A DNA stretch of 64,000 nucleotides, from the NCBI GenBank assembly GCA_027858965.1, contig JAQIBS010000137.1:62001-126000 (forward strand), written 5' to 3'. The stretch's first letter is position 1. Every line of letters starts with the position of its first letter. Below, one piece after another: positions 1 through 10,509 of this stretch. Position numbers and translations under genes: made by a program. A model generated the notes under the pieces. It was not told where the DNA came from. It was given only the letters and a program-made list of their open reading frames with translations, and ran no database searches. Source of the stretch: Kiritimatiellia bacterium (GTDB lineage Bacteria; Verrucomicrobiota; Kiritimatiellia; RFP12; UBA1067).

Positions 1-2
1 GA

Positions 3-620
3 TTTGAAACCAGTCATTCAGAGAGCTTTGCAAAGATCCATCCCGACGAGAGTTTTGAGAGGCGTGGGCAATGCCTGCAGGATCTGCGCGAACTGGGGTT
101 TCAGGTAGGCAGCGGATTTATGATAGGCTTGCCGGGAGCTACACTGGAGATGATTGCACAGGACATACTTTATACAACTCAGTTAAAGTTGGATATGATC
201 GGTTGCGGTCCGTTTCTTTCACACCCAGGTACTGAACTGGCTGATGAGCCGCTACTGGATGATATCAGTGTTTACTATAAAACGATTGCGTTGGTTCGTC
301 TGCTCAACCCACGAGCACATATACCGGCTACAACTGCCTTTGATGCCCTTGAAGCAGATGGACGTAATAATATCCTCACTCGGGGTGCAAATATATTTAT
401 GCCAAACCTGACACCGGGCAAGTATCGTGTTTTCTATCAGCTTTACCCTAACAAACCTTGTGTTGATGAGGATGGGGCTGCCTGCGCAATGTGTGTTCGT
501 GGACGCCTGGCATCTCTCAACCGTCCACTTGGATCAGGCCCGGGACACTCTATCTTAAACAAGGCTAAGGGAAAATCCCGCCTAGCGGGATCTTGCCCTT
601 CGGTGAAGGGCCTAACGTAG
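3..620 (+). CDS. hydE: HydE-like radical SAM protein ([FeFe]-hydrogenase H-cluster maturation), 5' truncated by window edge
   Basis: Frame +3 is open from the window start: FETSHSESFAKIHPDESFERRGQCLQDLRELGFQVGSGFMIGLPG...LDMIGCGPFLSHPGT...NPRAHIPATTAFDAL...GANIFMPNLTPGKYR, typical of the HydE C-terminal half. Confidence 0.85.
   Translation, partial: FETSHSESFAKIHPDESFERRGQCLQDLRELGFQVGSGFMIGLPGATLEMIAQDILYTTQLKLDMIGCGPFLSHPGTELADEPLLDDISVYYKTIALVRLLNPRAHIPATTAFDALEADGRNNILTRGANIFMPNLTPGKYRVFYQLYPNKPCVDEDGAACAMCVRGRLASLNRPLGSGPGHSILNKAKGKSRLAGSCPSVKGLT
575..611. repeat. Two adjacent micro-hairpins at the hydE 3' end
   Basis: ATCCCGC-CTA-GCGGGAT and GCCCTTC-GGT-GAAGGGC; no T-run follows. Confidence 0.8.
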
Positions 621-3600
621 TATTATCAACGTGCCCTGGGTGCGGATTGTATAGAGCCAGCCATCACGGTAGATCACCTGAGTTTTTCCATCATCACCAT
701 CGATCACAAAGGTCACTTCCTCCAGATTTTCGATCTCCGCATTGCGGAAATCAACCAGATTCATGCGTCCCACGGGAATTTCTCCGTCGATTACAATATG
801 TACCGTCTGCGGTAGTGTTACGATACCCGAAACAGTCAGGACTGCTCCGGCTGTGAAGCTCCAGGTATCACCATTGAGAATTACTTGCGCAATCGGATCA
901 ATGGTCAGTGCGCTGTCACCGAGTACAGTGAGATCGCCGAAACGCAGAAACGCTGAATTAGGATCTGTGTCCCATGCGGGTACAGCCTCGAGTTCCGCAC
1001 CTGTATTAAAGGTGATATCTCCTATTGTCAACGGAAGGGCCGCGTTAATGGATGACGCTGTCTCAACCAGGGAAGTTGTTCCAGCCGCCAGCGTAATGCC
1101 GTTTGTGAAAACATGCATCTCTTCCGCTGTGTAGGCTAAGGCTAAGGTGTCGATAAGCTGTTGTCCATAACACCCTCCTGTGCGACCCACAACGCCCAGC
1201 CAGGCATTGGTGCCAACTGCAGCCAGCCGTGCGCCTGCGTTAAGATTAGTCATGCTATAGGTGGATGTGCCCTGCTGCATATCAACGACCATCCGGGTGC
1301 CGTCAAAGGTCATGCAGGCAGTAAACTCACCTTTGGTCTGTCCGAATAGGTTCGTGGCTACCTTTCCAACCAATGTCCCGTTCTCAACCCATGACAGATA
1401 GCAAGCTGTCCCCATCAGGTAGTATTGAAAGCCGAAGCATGGTGAATAGGAGCTGAAGTTGTTCCAGGAGCTCGGCAGGGCTTCTGTGCCAAGTGCGTTA
1501 TTCTGGAAAAAGACACCGAAGCCATCGCCTCCACCGCATCCGCCGATTTCACCCTCGTGGAAGGTCAGATCAATCACCCATGGATCGATTGTCCGTAAAC
1601 GATCACGGTAGTATGCGGCGCCAAATGTGAGGCCGATATTCGGGTTGAGTTCGAGAATCGTATCGCCAAAATCATCAATTACAAAACGAGAGACCCCGGT
1701 TGTAACCCACATTGTGTCGTCGAAGCCGATTGTCCCTCCATTATTGAGCAGTAGAGAGCCACCGTTAAGCAACATGTTCTGGTTATCAGTAAGTCCGCCG
1801 TGATTAACCAGTAGAGAGGTGTCCGGTCCAACACGTACCTCGCCGTCACCAATAATCGGAGTGCTCAACTGCAGGATGCCGGGGGTGTTGAAGACCAGGA
1901 TGCCCTCGTTATGGAAGGTGCCGGAAAAACCCTCGATACCGCTCACAGCCGCGCCGTCGAGGATGATTGTCTGGCCCTCCTCAACTTCTACTCCGCTGGA
2001 GATTGCACCGGTGAGGGTCAGTGTGCCGGAACCTTCGCTGCGTACCGTGCCGGTTCCGCTGATCGCACCGGCAAACACATAGTTTGTATGGCAGCGGAAA
2101 ACAATGGTACCGTCCGTACGGGTTTCAATCGCTGCGTTATCTGCAAGTTTGCCGCCATCTTCGATATCTATCACGAGATCTCCATTGAGAATTGACCACG
2201 CTCCGGGATAAGCGCTGACATCGCTTGTGATCACCAGTTCGGCCGGGCCGGACTTGGCGATCACGCTGTCTGTTGTGCCGCCTGAGAGTATACCGGCGAA
2301 TGTGCCATCTGTCGTCTGATTAATACGTAGTGCAGTGGTGCCAGCCAGCGTCATCTCTCCTGCCGTTGCAACATCCAGTGAACCGATCAGTACAGGATCG
2401 TCATTTACATCCGTGCCGCCGCTCAGGGTGAGCGTACCATTCACAACATCGAATGCGCCGGTATGGGAAACGCCATCTGTGAGGGTGATGCCGCCCGCAG
2501 TAATGCGTGTGGTGCCGCTGAAGCTGCTGGTGTCGATCAACGTCAGTGTGCCGCCGCCCTGTTTTTCGATCACAGCCTGGGTAACAGCCGCTCCGCTGAA
2601 ACTGCCGATGGAAGCACCCGTCTGCTGTACGATGTCAAGTTGCGCATAATCAGTTACTCCCAGCTGACTGCCGGAGATGCCGCTTACATCGGCAACCGTT
2701 GCAGGCAACTGACTTAGTAGATATTGCGGCAACAGCGTTTCGCTGCTACCCGGAGCTGTCATAAAGATTCTGACCACTTGAGCTCCCGTTTTTTCATAAA
2801 AGAAGATCATGATATCATGCTGTCCCTGCGTCAGGGTCACACTGCCATCTGTCGTACCGCTACCTGTACGGTTATTGACAACCAGCTCTCCATCGATGAA
2901 GAGCAGGCAGCCGTCATCAGCGAAGATTCTGAAGGCGTAAAGCCCAGTTGACTCGGCTGTGAATATGCCGGTCCATTGTGTGACAAAGTACGAAATTGAT
3001 CCGCTGTACTTGTCGGGGAAGGTTGCACCGGTGGTCGTGGAGTCAAAAAATTCACCGAAGCAGTCACTGCCCGTCACCAGATTGGGAATATGTCCCGTTA
3101 GGATTGCGGCAACCGTTTCCGGTGTTGTACCCAGCTCCGGCCAGGAAGTACTGCTGTCAGGTGGGAAAACATTGTCGTAATATTCACCGCGCAGGCCCTG
3201 GTATGCGCTTGCCTGGACCAGCGCGCCGTCCGCAATGGTTATCCCGTTTGTGAGTGCCGTGCCGGGATCCAGCGCAAGGGTGCCGGCTACGGCCGTAACC
3301 GGTTCGCGGGTGGGATTCGAGTGTGTGAGCGTGAACACGTTGGTGCCGCTCTTGGCGAGAGTCAGCGGTGAGACAAAGGTGCCGCTGAAGCGTGAGTCTG
3401 GTGTGTCGGCACCCACTGTCACGGCGACGGCGGTCGCGGCGGAGTTGGTTACATCGCCGCCTCCGCTCAGTCCATTGAGTGTAACGGCGTGTCCATTCAC
3501 ATCCAGGCGGGTATCCGGCCATAGATCGACGATACCATAACCCGTACCTGACGGAAGCGCGTCCTGCACGCCATAGCGCAGTGTGCCCGCTTCGATGACG

Positions 3601-6464
3601 GTGCTGACAGGGGTATGCATGTGACTTTGCTTTGTTGCCAGTGTGAGTGTTCCTTCTCCTTTTTTAGAGAGGGTCCCTTTGCCCGAGAAGGTGTCGGAGA
3701 AGGTTTCATTGCCGTTGTTGTTGAGGTAGAGACAGCTGTGCGTGCCGATTCCCGTAATACCGCCCGTAGAAGCCCAGCTGAACGTGTTACCGTCGCCGAT
3801 CATCAGTGTCGCACCTGGATTGCCTCCATTATCCAGTTGCACAGTGCCATTGTAGGTGTTATTCGTGCCTGCGAATACAACCCAGCCTATGTCGGTCAGG
3901 CGCAGCGCGCCGGTGCCGGTGATATCGCCGGGGATCATGAGCTCTGCCGGCAGCGAACCGGATGCGTGAATACGCGTGGTGCCGGAGTCAAAAGTGATGC
4001 CGCGATTCTGGGAGAGGGTTACAAAACGGTTTTCCGTACGGAGCACACCGCTGTTGCTAAAAACAATGTTTGATGGATCAAATGCATCCGGTACTGTACC
4101 GAAGCCGCGGTCGCCGGTGATAATGATTTTACCACCATTTTCTACACGTGTGCCACCGGAGTAGTTGCCGTTATTGCGTGTATCCACTACACCGATTCCT
4201 CTGATCAGCACGCTGCGCGGGGCACCACCCGGGTTGTCTGTCAGGTTTGTGATGACAAAACCGTGCGACCCGTCATTGGGATCCACACCGCTGTTGCCCA
4301 GCAGATAGGTGTTGCCGTACGGCGTGAGTGTTCCATTAAAATAATTTTTCTGGCTGGTATTTCCCGTACCGGTAAAGAGGTTCGGGCAATCGGAGAGGTC
4401 AATGTCGTTTTCCAAGCCTGTACCGTCGAGCTGCAGCGAAACATCGGATTCCGCATCCACACGGTCAAAGAAGTTTGTATCGTTCAACTGGACCTCGACT
4501 TTCAGGGCGGTGTCGCTGCGGCAGACAATGTCGCGGACGCCGGTTGAGCCGGCACCCAGTGCGTTGGCGTGAGACATGATCAGGCTGCCTGAATCCAGCA
4601 GGGTTCCGCCTGTATAGCTACTGTCACCAGATAGGCTAAGAGTGCCGTCCGGTGTTCCTTGAACTTCTACGCGTCCGGCTATTCCCGGTAGATCGACAAT
4701 TGGTTGTGAGAAGCTAAGGGTTCCGTTATCCGGGGTAAAGCGGTAGAGATTGGTATAGGGTGTCAGTGTGCCGTTATAGGCAAATGTGCCATCCGTACGC
4801 AATGTTACATTGGAGAGCGTTGAAAGATTGATGTCATCGCTGGCATTGGCGCTGTAGAGGGTCAGCGAGCCTGTGGACTCTTCAGTGAAGTGATCCGCAA
4901 GCGTGGTGGCACCGCCCGCCTGGCTCCAGGTGATGTCGGCATCATTGGAGAGTGTGATCGGCGAGGCGAATCCGGCAGGAAGGGCTCCGGACTGGATAAG
5001 CAGTCGCCCGTCGGTGACAGCCAGCGCACCTGTAAAGGTATTGGCACCGGAAAGAGTGAGCATGCCCAGGCCGGTTTTCGTCAGCCCGCCGCCGCGACTG
5101 CCCGCATCTTCAGTCAGTGCCTGGGGAACGCTGATGGCGACATTTGACGGCACGTCGAAGATGATGCCGCCGGCTTTCACCGTGGCGCTGTCGAGTCCTT
5201 GCAGGAAGTTGCTGGCGTCCACGGTTGCCGCGAGCGTCCCGCCATCAGCTGTAAGCTCGGCATTGCCGGTGCCCTTCAGGATGCGTGGAACAGTTAACCG
5301 TCCGCCTGTGGCGAGGCTGACGATGCCGGTTGAACTCGCGGCATCACCGAGAATCAAAGGTCTGCCGGCTGTTGTGAAGGTGCCGCCTGAGAGTTTCAGG
5401 GTGAAGGTTCTGTCCGTTTCAACTGCGAGACGCAGATAAGCATCGTTCATCACGAAAGGCAGGGCGGTAAAGGTGCCGCCGGCAATATCCAGGGTTCCGT
5501 GCTCAGCGAACAGCATGGCGGTGTCGGTGTTGTTCGCATAAGGTGCGCCGTTGTAGGTTGCGGTGCCGCCGTTGCTGATGTAGACAGGCGCGTCCTGCGG
5601 GGGAATATGTCCGTTTTCCCAGTTGCCGGCTTCGTTCCATGCGCCGGTACCCGCATTTTTCCAGTCGCCCCCAAAGCGGCTGCGCTCGACCGTGAAATTA
5701 TGCTGCACATCCTCCGGACTTAAGGCACCGTCATGCACGCGCACCACGGCGATGGCAGCGCTCAGCGGATACATCCATCCGTAATGGGTGTCTACTGTGC
5801 CGATTGAGAAGAGCGCGTTTGCCTGATAGAGATTCAGCATAGTACTGCCGCCCATGTCTTTATCAGACACCAGCCGACCATCAACGTAGACGCTGTTAAA
5901 AAGGGTCGCATTCCGTACACAGGCCACATGGTGCCATTGACCGAATGCCGGGGCTTTGTTGCCCCAATAAAGATTACGGCCATAATGTTCAACGGCATCA
6001 GAGGTGTTGTAGTAGCGCATTTCCATTAGTCTGTACATTCCCGCACTACGACGCGAGGTCCATGCCAGCAGGGTTTCGATGGTTGAGCTTCCGGCTGGAT
6101 TGTAGACCCAGATTTCCGCTGACCATATGTTTGTGCCCAGGATACTCTCAGGCACACCGCCCGCCGTGGCATTGCTGGTGTGTCCCAGCTGCACCATGGT
6201 GCTGTCAATCGTGCCGTTGAACGCAAGTGCCGGAGAGCCGCCGACATCGGATGCGTAGGTTGCGCCTTTGCCGGAAACAGCCGGGACGAATTCAGATAGT
6301 GTGCCGCTGTTGGCCCAGCTTGTGACATAAGCGTCATTCGCAAGACCGGTTACATTGGTTACATCCAGATTAACAAACAATTCTCCTGCTGAACGGATAC
6401 TCTGCCCCCAGACGGCAATACTCACAAACATAAAAACTGCTGCACAACATATTCTGCGTTTCAT
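612..6464 (-). CDS. Very large secreted protein: signal peptide, LamG-like domain, many PATR (autotransporter-associated beta strand) repeats, PA14 domain
   Basis: 1950 aa ORF; PATR-type repeats such as GGGLTKTGLGMLTLSGANTFTGALAVTDGRL; PA14-like GLRGEYYDN...FRIFADDGCLLFIDGELVVNN; no recognisable C-terminal beta-barrel; ends QGTLIILR. Confidence 0.85.
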   Translation of the reverse strand: MKRRICCAAVFMFVSIAVWGQSIRSAGELFVNLDVTNVTGLANDAYVTSWANSGTLSEFVPAVSGKGATYASDVGGSPALAFNGTIDSTMVQLGHTSNATAGGVPESILGTNIWSAEIWVYNPAGSSTIETLLAWTSRRSAGMYRLMEMRYYNTSDAVEHYGRNLYWGNKAPAFGQWHHVACVRNATLFNSVYVDGRLVSDKDMGGSTMLNLYQANALFSIGTVDTHYGWMYPLSAAIAVVRVHDGALSPEDVQHNFTVERSRFGGDWKNAGTGAWNEAGNWENGHIPPQDAPVYISNGGTATYNGAPYANNTDTAMLFAEHGTLDIAGGTFTALPFVMNDAYLRLAVETDRTFTLKLSGGTFTTAGRPLILGDAASSTGIVSLATGGRLTVPRILKGTGNAELTADGGTLAATVDASNFLQGLDSATVKAGGIIFDVPSNVAISVPQALTEDAGSRGGGLTKTGLGMLTLSGANTFTGALAVTDGRLLIQSGALPAGFASPITLSNDADITWSQAGGATTLADHFTEESTGSLTLYSANASDDINLSTLSNVTLRTDGTFAYNGTLTPYTNLYRFTPDNGTLSFSQPIVDLPGIAGRVEVQGTPDGTLSLSGDSSYTGGTLLDSGSLIMSHANALGAGSTGVRDIVCRSDTALKVEVQLNDTNFFDRVDAESDVSLQLDGTGLENDIDLSDCPNLFTGTGNTSQKNYFNGTLTPYGNTYLLGNSGVDPNDGSHGFVITNLTDNPGGAPRSVLIRGIGVVDTRNNGNYSGGTRVENGGKIIITGDRGFGTVPDAFDPSNIVFSNSGVLRTENRFVTLSQNRGITFDSGTTRIHASGSLPAELMIPGDITGTGALRLTDIGWVVFAGTNNTYNGTVQLDNGGNPGATLMIGDGNTFSWASTGGITGIGTHSCLYLNNNGNETFSDTFSGKGTLSKKGEGTLTLATKQSHMHTPVSTVIEAGTLRYGVQDALPSGTGYGIVDLWPDTRLDVNGHAVTLNGLSGGGDVTNSAATAVAVTVGADTPDSRFSGTFVSPLTLAKSGTNVFTLTHSNPTREPVTAVAGTLALDPGTALTNGITIADGALVQASAYQGLRGEYYDNVFPPDSSTSWPELGTTPETVAAILTGHIPNLVTGSDCFGEFFDSTTTGATFPDKYSGSISYFVTQWTGIFTAESTGLYAFRIFADDGCLLFIDGELVVNNRTGSGTTDGSVTLTQGQHDIMIFFYEKTGAQVVRIFMTAPGSSETLLPQYLLSQLPATVADVSGISGSQLGVTDYAQLDIVQQTGASIGSFSGAAVTQAVIEKQGGGTLTLIDTSSFSGTTRITAGGITLTDGVSHTGAFDVVNGTLTLSGGTDVNDDPVLIGSLDVATAGEMTLAGTTALRINQTTDGTFAGILSGGTTDSVIAKSGPAELVITSDVSAYPGAWSILNGDLVIDIEDGGKLADNAAIETRTDGTIVFRCHTNYVFAGAISGTGTVRSEGSGTLTLTGAISSGVEVEEGQTIILDGAAVSGIEGFSGTFHNEGILVFNTPGILQLSTPIIGDGEVRVGPDTSLLVNHGGLTDNQNMLLNGGSLLLNNGGTIGFDDTMWVTTGVSRFVIDDFGDTILELNPNIGLTFGAAYYRDRLRTIDPWVIDLTFHEGEIGGCGGGDGFGVFFQNNALGTEALPSSWNNFSSYSPCFGFQYYLMGTACYLSWVENGTLVGKVATNLFGQTKGEFTACMTFDGTRMVVDMQQGTSTYSMTNLNAGARLAAVGTNAWLGVVGRTGGCYGQQLIDTLALAYTAEEMHVFTNGITLAAGTTSLVETASSINAALPLTIGDITFNTGAELEAVPAWDTDPNSAFLRFGDLTVLGDSALTIDPIAQVILNGDTWSFTAGAVLTVSGIVTLPQTVHIVIDGEIPVGRMNLVDFRNAEIENLEEVTFVIDGDDGKTQVIYRDGWLYTIRTQGTLIILR

Positions 6465-6729
6465 AATGCACTCCTTTGTATTCCATTGTTTTCAATTTCA
6501 TAACAATATAAATTGTATACTTATAAATGCTAGGCTCAGGAACTGAAAAAGTCAACCTTGAAAATATCCTAGTTGTAAATCGTTTTTATAGACAGTACAT
6601 CCAGGGTTGATTCGATCGTATTTCAGCTCCGTATTAGAGGTAGCCCAAGCATTCTGCCCGGCTTATTATTGAGTTTATGAAGATTGAGTCAGCTAGCGTT
6701 TTATGGTTTAATCTTATTAAATTAATCAA

Positions 6730-8376
6730 TTGGAGAATATTATGCTTAGGGGAGTAGTTAAAGGGTTGTTGTTGGCTATTGTATTTCTGGCGGGATGCCG
6801 ATTGATTTCACCCACGGAAAAGGTGCAGAAAAACTGTATTTATCTGAACATGTCGGCGGATGCAATCCCGATTCAGGCTAAGTTTGCCAAGGAGGGTAAG
6901 GGCGTAAGCAAGGAAGAGGCCATCAACAGGTGTACGAAAGCGGAGATTATCGAGGCTCTGAATGGGTTTGTTGATTATTATGCCGATACTCAGGTTAAGG
7001 GGCTTTTTCTTAATGTCAACTACCAGCGCGCCTGTTTTGACAGTGAGGTTATGGAAGCCTACTGGGATCAGGAAAACCCTGAAAAGGATCTGGTAGGATG
7101 GACGCGTATGTTTCTGGCACTTAAGAAAAAAGATGTCGATGCCTTTGATGTCTGTGTAAAGCGCTGTCGGGAAAATAAGATTGAACCCTGGATCTCATTC
7201 CGGATGAATGACCATCACTATTTTGACAAACCCGCGCTTATCAACAGCTTTTATCTGGATAATCCAGAGTTCAGAACGCGTCCCCCTCATGGACTCTTCA
7301 ATTATGGAAAGAAAGAGGTCCGCGACTATTACAAGGCTTTCATTGTAGAAACCCTGGACAAATATGATGTGGATGGTATTGAGCTGGACTGGATGCGGAC
7401 ACAGCATCTGTTTCCCGACGGCAAAGCGGCCGAGGGTATGAAGCTGATCGATCAGTTTATGCGTGAGATCAGGGAAATTACAAAGGCAAAGGCAAAAGAG
7501 CGTGGGCACCCGATCAAGGTTGCAGTGCGTATTCCCGTAACACCTGAGATCGGAAAACAATTCGGTCTGGATGGAGTGACATGGGCTCGCGAGGGCCTTG
7601 TTGACCTTCTCGTCCTCTCGAACTGGTTTGTGCCTACGGATTTTGATATTCCCGTTGAGCGCTGGAAAAAGGAGATCGGTCCGGAGTCCTCCGCAATTAT
7701 TGCCGCAGGAGTTGATTTTGCCTACTGCATCTGTCATAAGGAACAGGTTAAGCAGCTGAAGGGAAACATCGAGACCATGCGTGGGTTTGCTGCCTCCTCC
7801 TATAGCCGAGGAGCAGATGCCATCTATATTTTCAACAGCTTCATGATTCCTTTCAAAATGAAGATCATCGGGGCTGACGGCAAGGTTTCCTATTCCAACG
7901 ATAAGAAACAGGCAATGAATGAAATCGGCCAGTTGTCAACAGCCCTTGGTAAATCTCGGACTCATGTGTTTACCTATCACGATCCTGATGTTGAGAAAAG
8001 ACCCAGGGAGCCGATTGCACTGAAGAGTGGAGAAACAAAAGAGTTTGAAATTCATATTGGGCCCAAACCGGAGACAGGGGATAGCTTTGTCAACGTAGGA
8101 CTGGAATCAAAAACAGGTTTTGAAAAAGCCGATATCTTCGTAACAGTTAATGGCTCTCCCTGTCAAATCCTGGGAGATATGCTCTGTGATCCCAAATACA
8201 AGTATGACAACACACGCGTATGGCATGTGGTTCAACATGTTTCAGAGACCGGTGCAAGGGTAATGCAGTTTAAGGTGAATCCCGGTGCACTCAAAGATGG
8301 ATATAACCTGATAAGTATCACCAATAAAAGCAAGGATGGACAGGCTCTCACCTGGCTGGAAATGCATCTTGATTGA
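6730..8376 (+). CDS. Lipoprotein, GHL10/GH10-like putative glycoside hydrolase (paralog 1)
   Basis: 548 aa; lipobox-like FLAGC; KYDVDGIELDWMR motif; conserved layout with the ORFs at 13635 and 41949. A start at 6742 (MLRGVV) is also possible. Confidence 0.75.
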   Translation: MENIMLRGVVKGLLLAIVFLAGCRLISPTEKVQKNCIYLNMSADAIPIQAKFAKEGKGVSKEEAINRCTKAEIIEALNGFVDYYADTQVKGLFLNVNYQRACFDSEVMEAYWDQENPEKDLVGWTRMFLALKKKDVDAFDVCVKRCRENKIEPWISFRMNDHHYFDKPALINSFYLDNPEFRTRPPHGLFNYGKKEVRDYYKAFIVETLDKYDVDGIELDWMRTQHLFPDGKAAEGMKLIDQFMREIREITKAKAKERGHPIKVAVRIPVTPEIGKQFGLDGVTWAREGLVDLLVLSNWFVPTDFDIPVERWKKEIGPESSAIIAAGVDFAYCICHKEQVKQLKGNIETMRGFAASSYSRGADAIYIFNSFMIPFKMKIIGADGKVSYSNDKKQAMNEIGQLSTALGKSRTHVFTYHDPDVEKRPREPIALKSGETKEFEIHIGPKPETGDSFVNVGLESKTGFEKADIFVTVNGSPCQILGDMLCDPKYKYDNTRVWHVVQHVSETGARVMQFKVNPGALKDGYNLISITNKSKDGQALTWLEMHLD

Positions 8377-8451
8377 ATTTTCAGTAAGGCACGAAGTCCG
8401 CGCTGAGTGCGGAACTAAATTTATCTGTGATTTTGTATAGGAGGATAGAGT

Positions 8452-10464
8452 ATGAAAATGAGTAAAAGCATAAAGTTCATATTGTTCATTTTAATGTTTG
8501 TAAGCGCAGGAGTGCGGGGCCTGGCTGCCGCACTAGCCAAGCCGCCTGTGGAGAGCATGTCGAAGCCGAATATTGTCTGGTTATTCTCAGATGACCATGC
8601 CTATCAGGCAATTGGTGCTTATGGGGGGCGTTTTCAAAAAGAGAATCTGACCCCCAATATCGACAGCATTGCCAAAGAGGGAATGCTTTTCGAACGTGCC
8701 TATGTCGGCAACTCCATCTGCGCACCGAGTCGGGCAACCCTGCTGACCGGTAAACACAGCCATAAGAACGGCAAGTTTGATAATCGTGGCGGCTTCAATC
8801 ATGATCAGCAGCAGTTCCAGAAAATACTGCAGAAAAGTGGATATCAGACCGCAATGATCGGGAAGATTCACCTTAACGGCGCCATGCAGGGTTTTGATTA
8901 CTGGGAGGTCCTCCCCGGACAGGGACGCTATACCAATCCGCAGTTTATTACCGCTGAGGGAAAAACCGAGTACAAGGGACACTCTACTGACATTGTGACC
9001 GACCGCGCTCTAAACTGGCTCAAGACCGGGGTTGATAGCTCAAAACCCTTTATGCTGATGATTCACTATAAGGCGCCACATCGGAATTGGATTCCGGCAG
9101 AGCGTATCATGAAGAAGTTTAGAAAACGGACATTCCCTGAGCCGGAGTCGCTTTTTGATGATTACCAGAACCGAGGCGAGGCTGCAAATAAGCAGGATAT
9201 GTCGATTGAAAAAACAATGACTATGAAGAGTGACCTCAAGGTTGTCCCCGGCTCTGATCGTGCAAAGTATCTTGAGGAGCATAAACTTGAGGGTAAGGAT
9301 CTGATTCGCTGGAAGTATCAGGCCTATATGCAGGATTATCTGGGATGTATTGCAGGCGTGGATGAAAATATCGGCCGGATTCTGGCTTACCTGAAAGAGA
9401 GTGGGCTTGATAAGAATACAGTTGTGATGTACTCCGCGGATCAGGGCTTTTATCTTGGTGAACATGGCTGGTTTGATAAACGCTTTATGTATGAGGAGTC
9501 CTTCCGCACCCCGTTAATAGCCAAATGGCCCGGTGTGATTAAACCGGGGCAGCGTAACAGCGACCTGGTTCAGAATATCGATTTTGCAGAGACATTCCTG
9601 GATATTGCCGGAGCTCCGATTCCTGAGGACATGCAGGGCAAAAGCATTGTGCCTTTACTGAAAGGGGAGACTCCCAAGGATTGGCGTAAATCTCTCTACT
9701 ACCACTACTATGAATATCCGGCTGTTCACTCTGTGCGTCGTCATGAGGGAGTTGCAGATGGGCGCTACAAGCTGATCCGTTACTATGGCCTCGATGTGCC
9801 GGCTGGAGAAGAGTGGGAGCTCTATGATCTGGATACAGATCCCAATGAAATGAAGAGTGTCTATGATGATCCAGAGATGGCCCGTAAAATCAAGGCTCTT
9901 AAAGCTGAGCTTGAACGACTCAAAAAGCAATATGATGTGCCAGAGAATGGCGGGCAGAAAATTCGGCAGCATTCTCAGCGAGGCGGAAGATCAGCTAAAC
10001 CCGATAAACTCAGCTTCAGCTTTAAGAAAGGCGCTGTTCCTAACAATAAAGCTCCCTATATTCAGGGGCGCGGTATCGAGGTTAATGTCGCATTTTCATA
10101 CAGTGGCAGTGATGGAGTCCTGGTTGCACAGGGAGGTGCATCAGAAGGATATGCTCTGTGGGTTAAGGATGGCATTCCGCAATGGACTGTAAAACGCACC
10201 GATGAAGGTACTACAATAGCAGGTGGCAACAAGCTTTCATCGGGCAAACATTCCTTGAGTGTTGTTCAGGATAAAAAAGGCATGGCTGTGTTGAAACTTG
10301 ATGGCAAAGAGATTGCCAAAGGCTCAGTTGGCTGGTCCTTCAAAATGCAGCCGCATGACACCCTGAGTGTCGGCATTGATAGCGGTTCACCAGTAACGGA
10401 TTATGGAAAATCAAAGCGCTATACCGGTGATATCGACCAGGTTGAGATTAAATTGCTGAAATAG
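8452..10464 (+). CDS. Secreted type I sulfatase (S1 family, Cys-type)
   Basis: 670 aa; KPNIVWLFSDDHAYQAIGAYGG; C-A-P-S-R formylglycine motif in NSICAPSRATLLTGKHSHKNG; C-terminal beta-sandwich-like extension. Confidence 0.95.
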   Translation: MKMSKSIKFILFILMFVSAGVRGLAAALAKPPVESMSKPNIVWLFSDDHAYQAIGAYGGRFQKENLTPNIDSIAKEGMLFERAYVGNSICAPSRATLLTGKHSHKNGKFDNRGGFNHDQQQFQKILQKSGYQTAMIGKIHLNGAMQGFDYWEVLPGQGRYTNPQFITAEGKTEYKGHSTDIVTDRALNWLKTGVDSSKPFMLMIHYKAPHRNWIPAERIMKKFRKRTFPEPESLFDDYQNRGEAANKQDMSIEKTMTMKSDLKVVPGSDRAKYLEEHKLEGKDLIRWKYQAYMQDYLGCIAGVDENIGRILAYLKESGLDKNTVVMYSADQGFYLGEHGWFDKRFMYEESFRTPLIAKWPGVIKPGQRNSDLVQNIDFAETFLDIAGAPIPEDMQGKSIVPLLKGETPKDWRKSLYYHYYEYPAVHSVRRHEGVADGRYKLIRYYGLDVPAGEEWELYDLDTDPNEMKSVYDDPEMARKIKALKAELERLKKQYDVPENGGQKIRQHSQRGGRSAKPDKLSFSFKKGAVPNNKAPYIQGRGIEVNVAFSYSGSDGVLVAQGGASEGYALWVKDGIPQWTVKRTDEGTTIAGGNKLSSGKHSLSVVQDKKGMAVLKLDGKEIAKGSVGWSFKMQPHDTLSVGIDSGSPVTDYGKSKRYTGDIDQVEIKLLK

Positions 10465-10509
10465 TCAATCAATCGTCATTGAAGGAATTGTGTAGGGCGT
10501 GCATTTATA

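Noticed and set aside
575-625. Rho-independent terminator between hydE and the convergent 1950 aa gene
   Set aside because: Two good hairpins but no T-run on either side; recorded as micro-hairpins instead.
742-6220. Many + strand ORFs opposite the 1950 aa gene (e.g. 4903-5439, 3615-4073)
   Set aside because: They lie antisense to a long, clearly domain-bearing ORF and show no recognisable domains; best explained as shadow ORFs.
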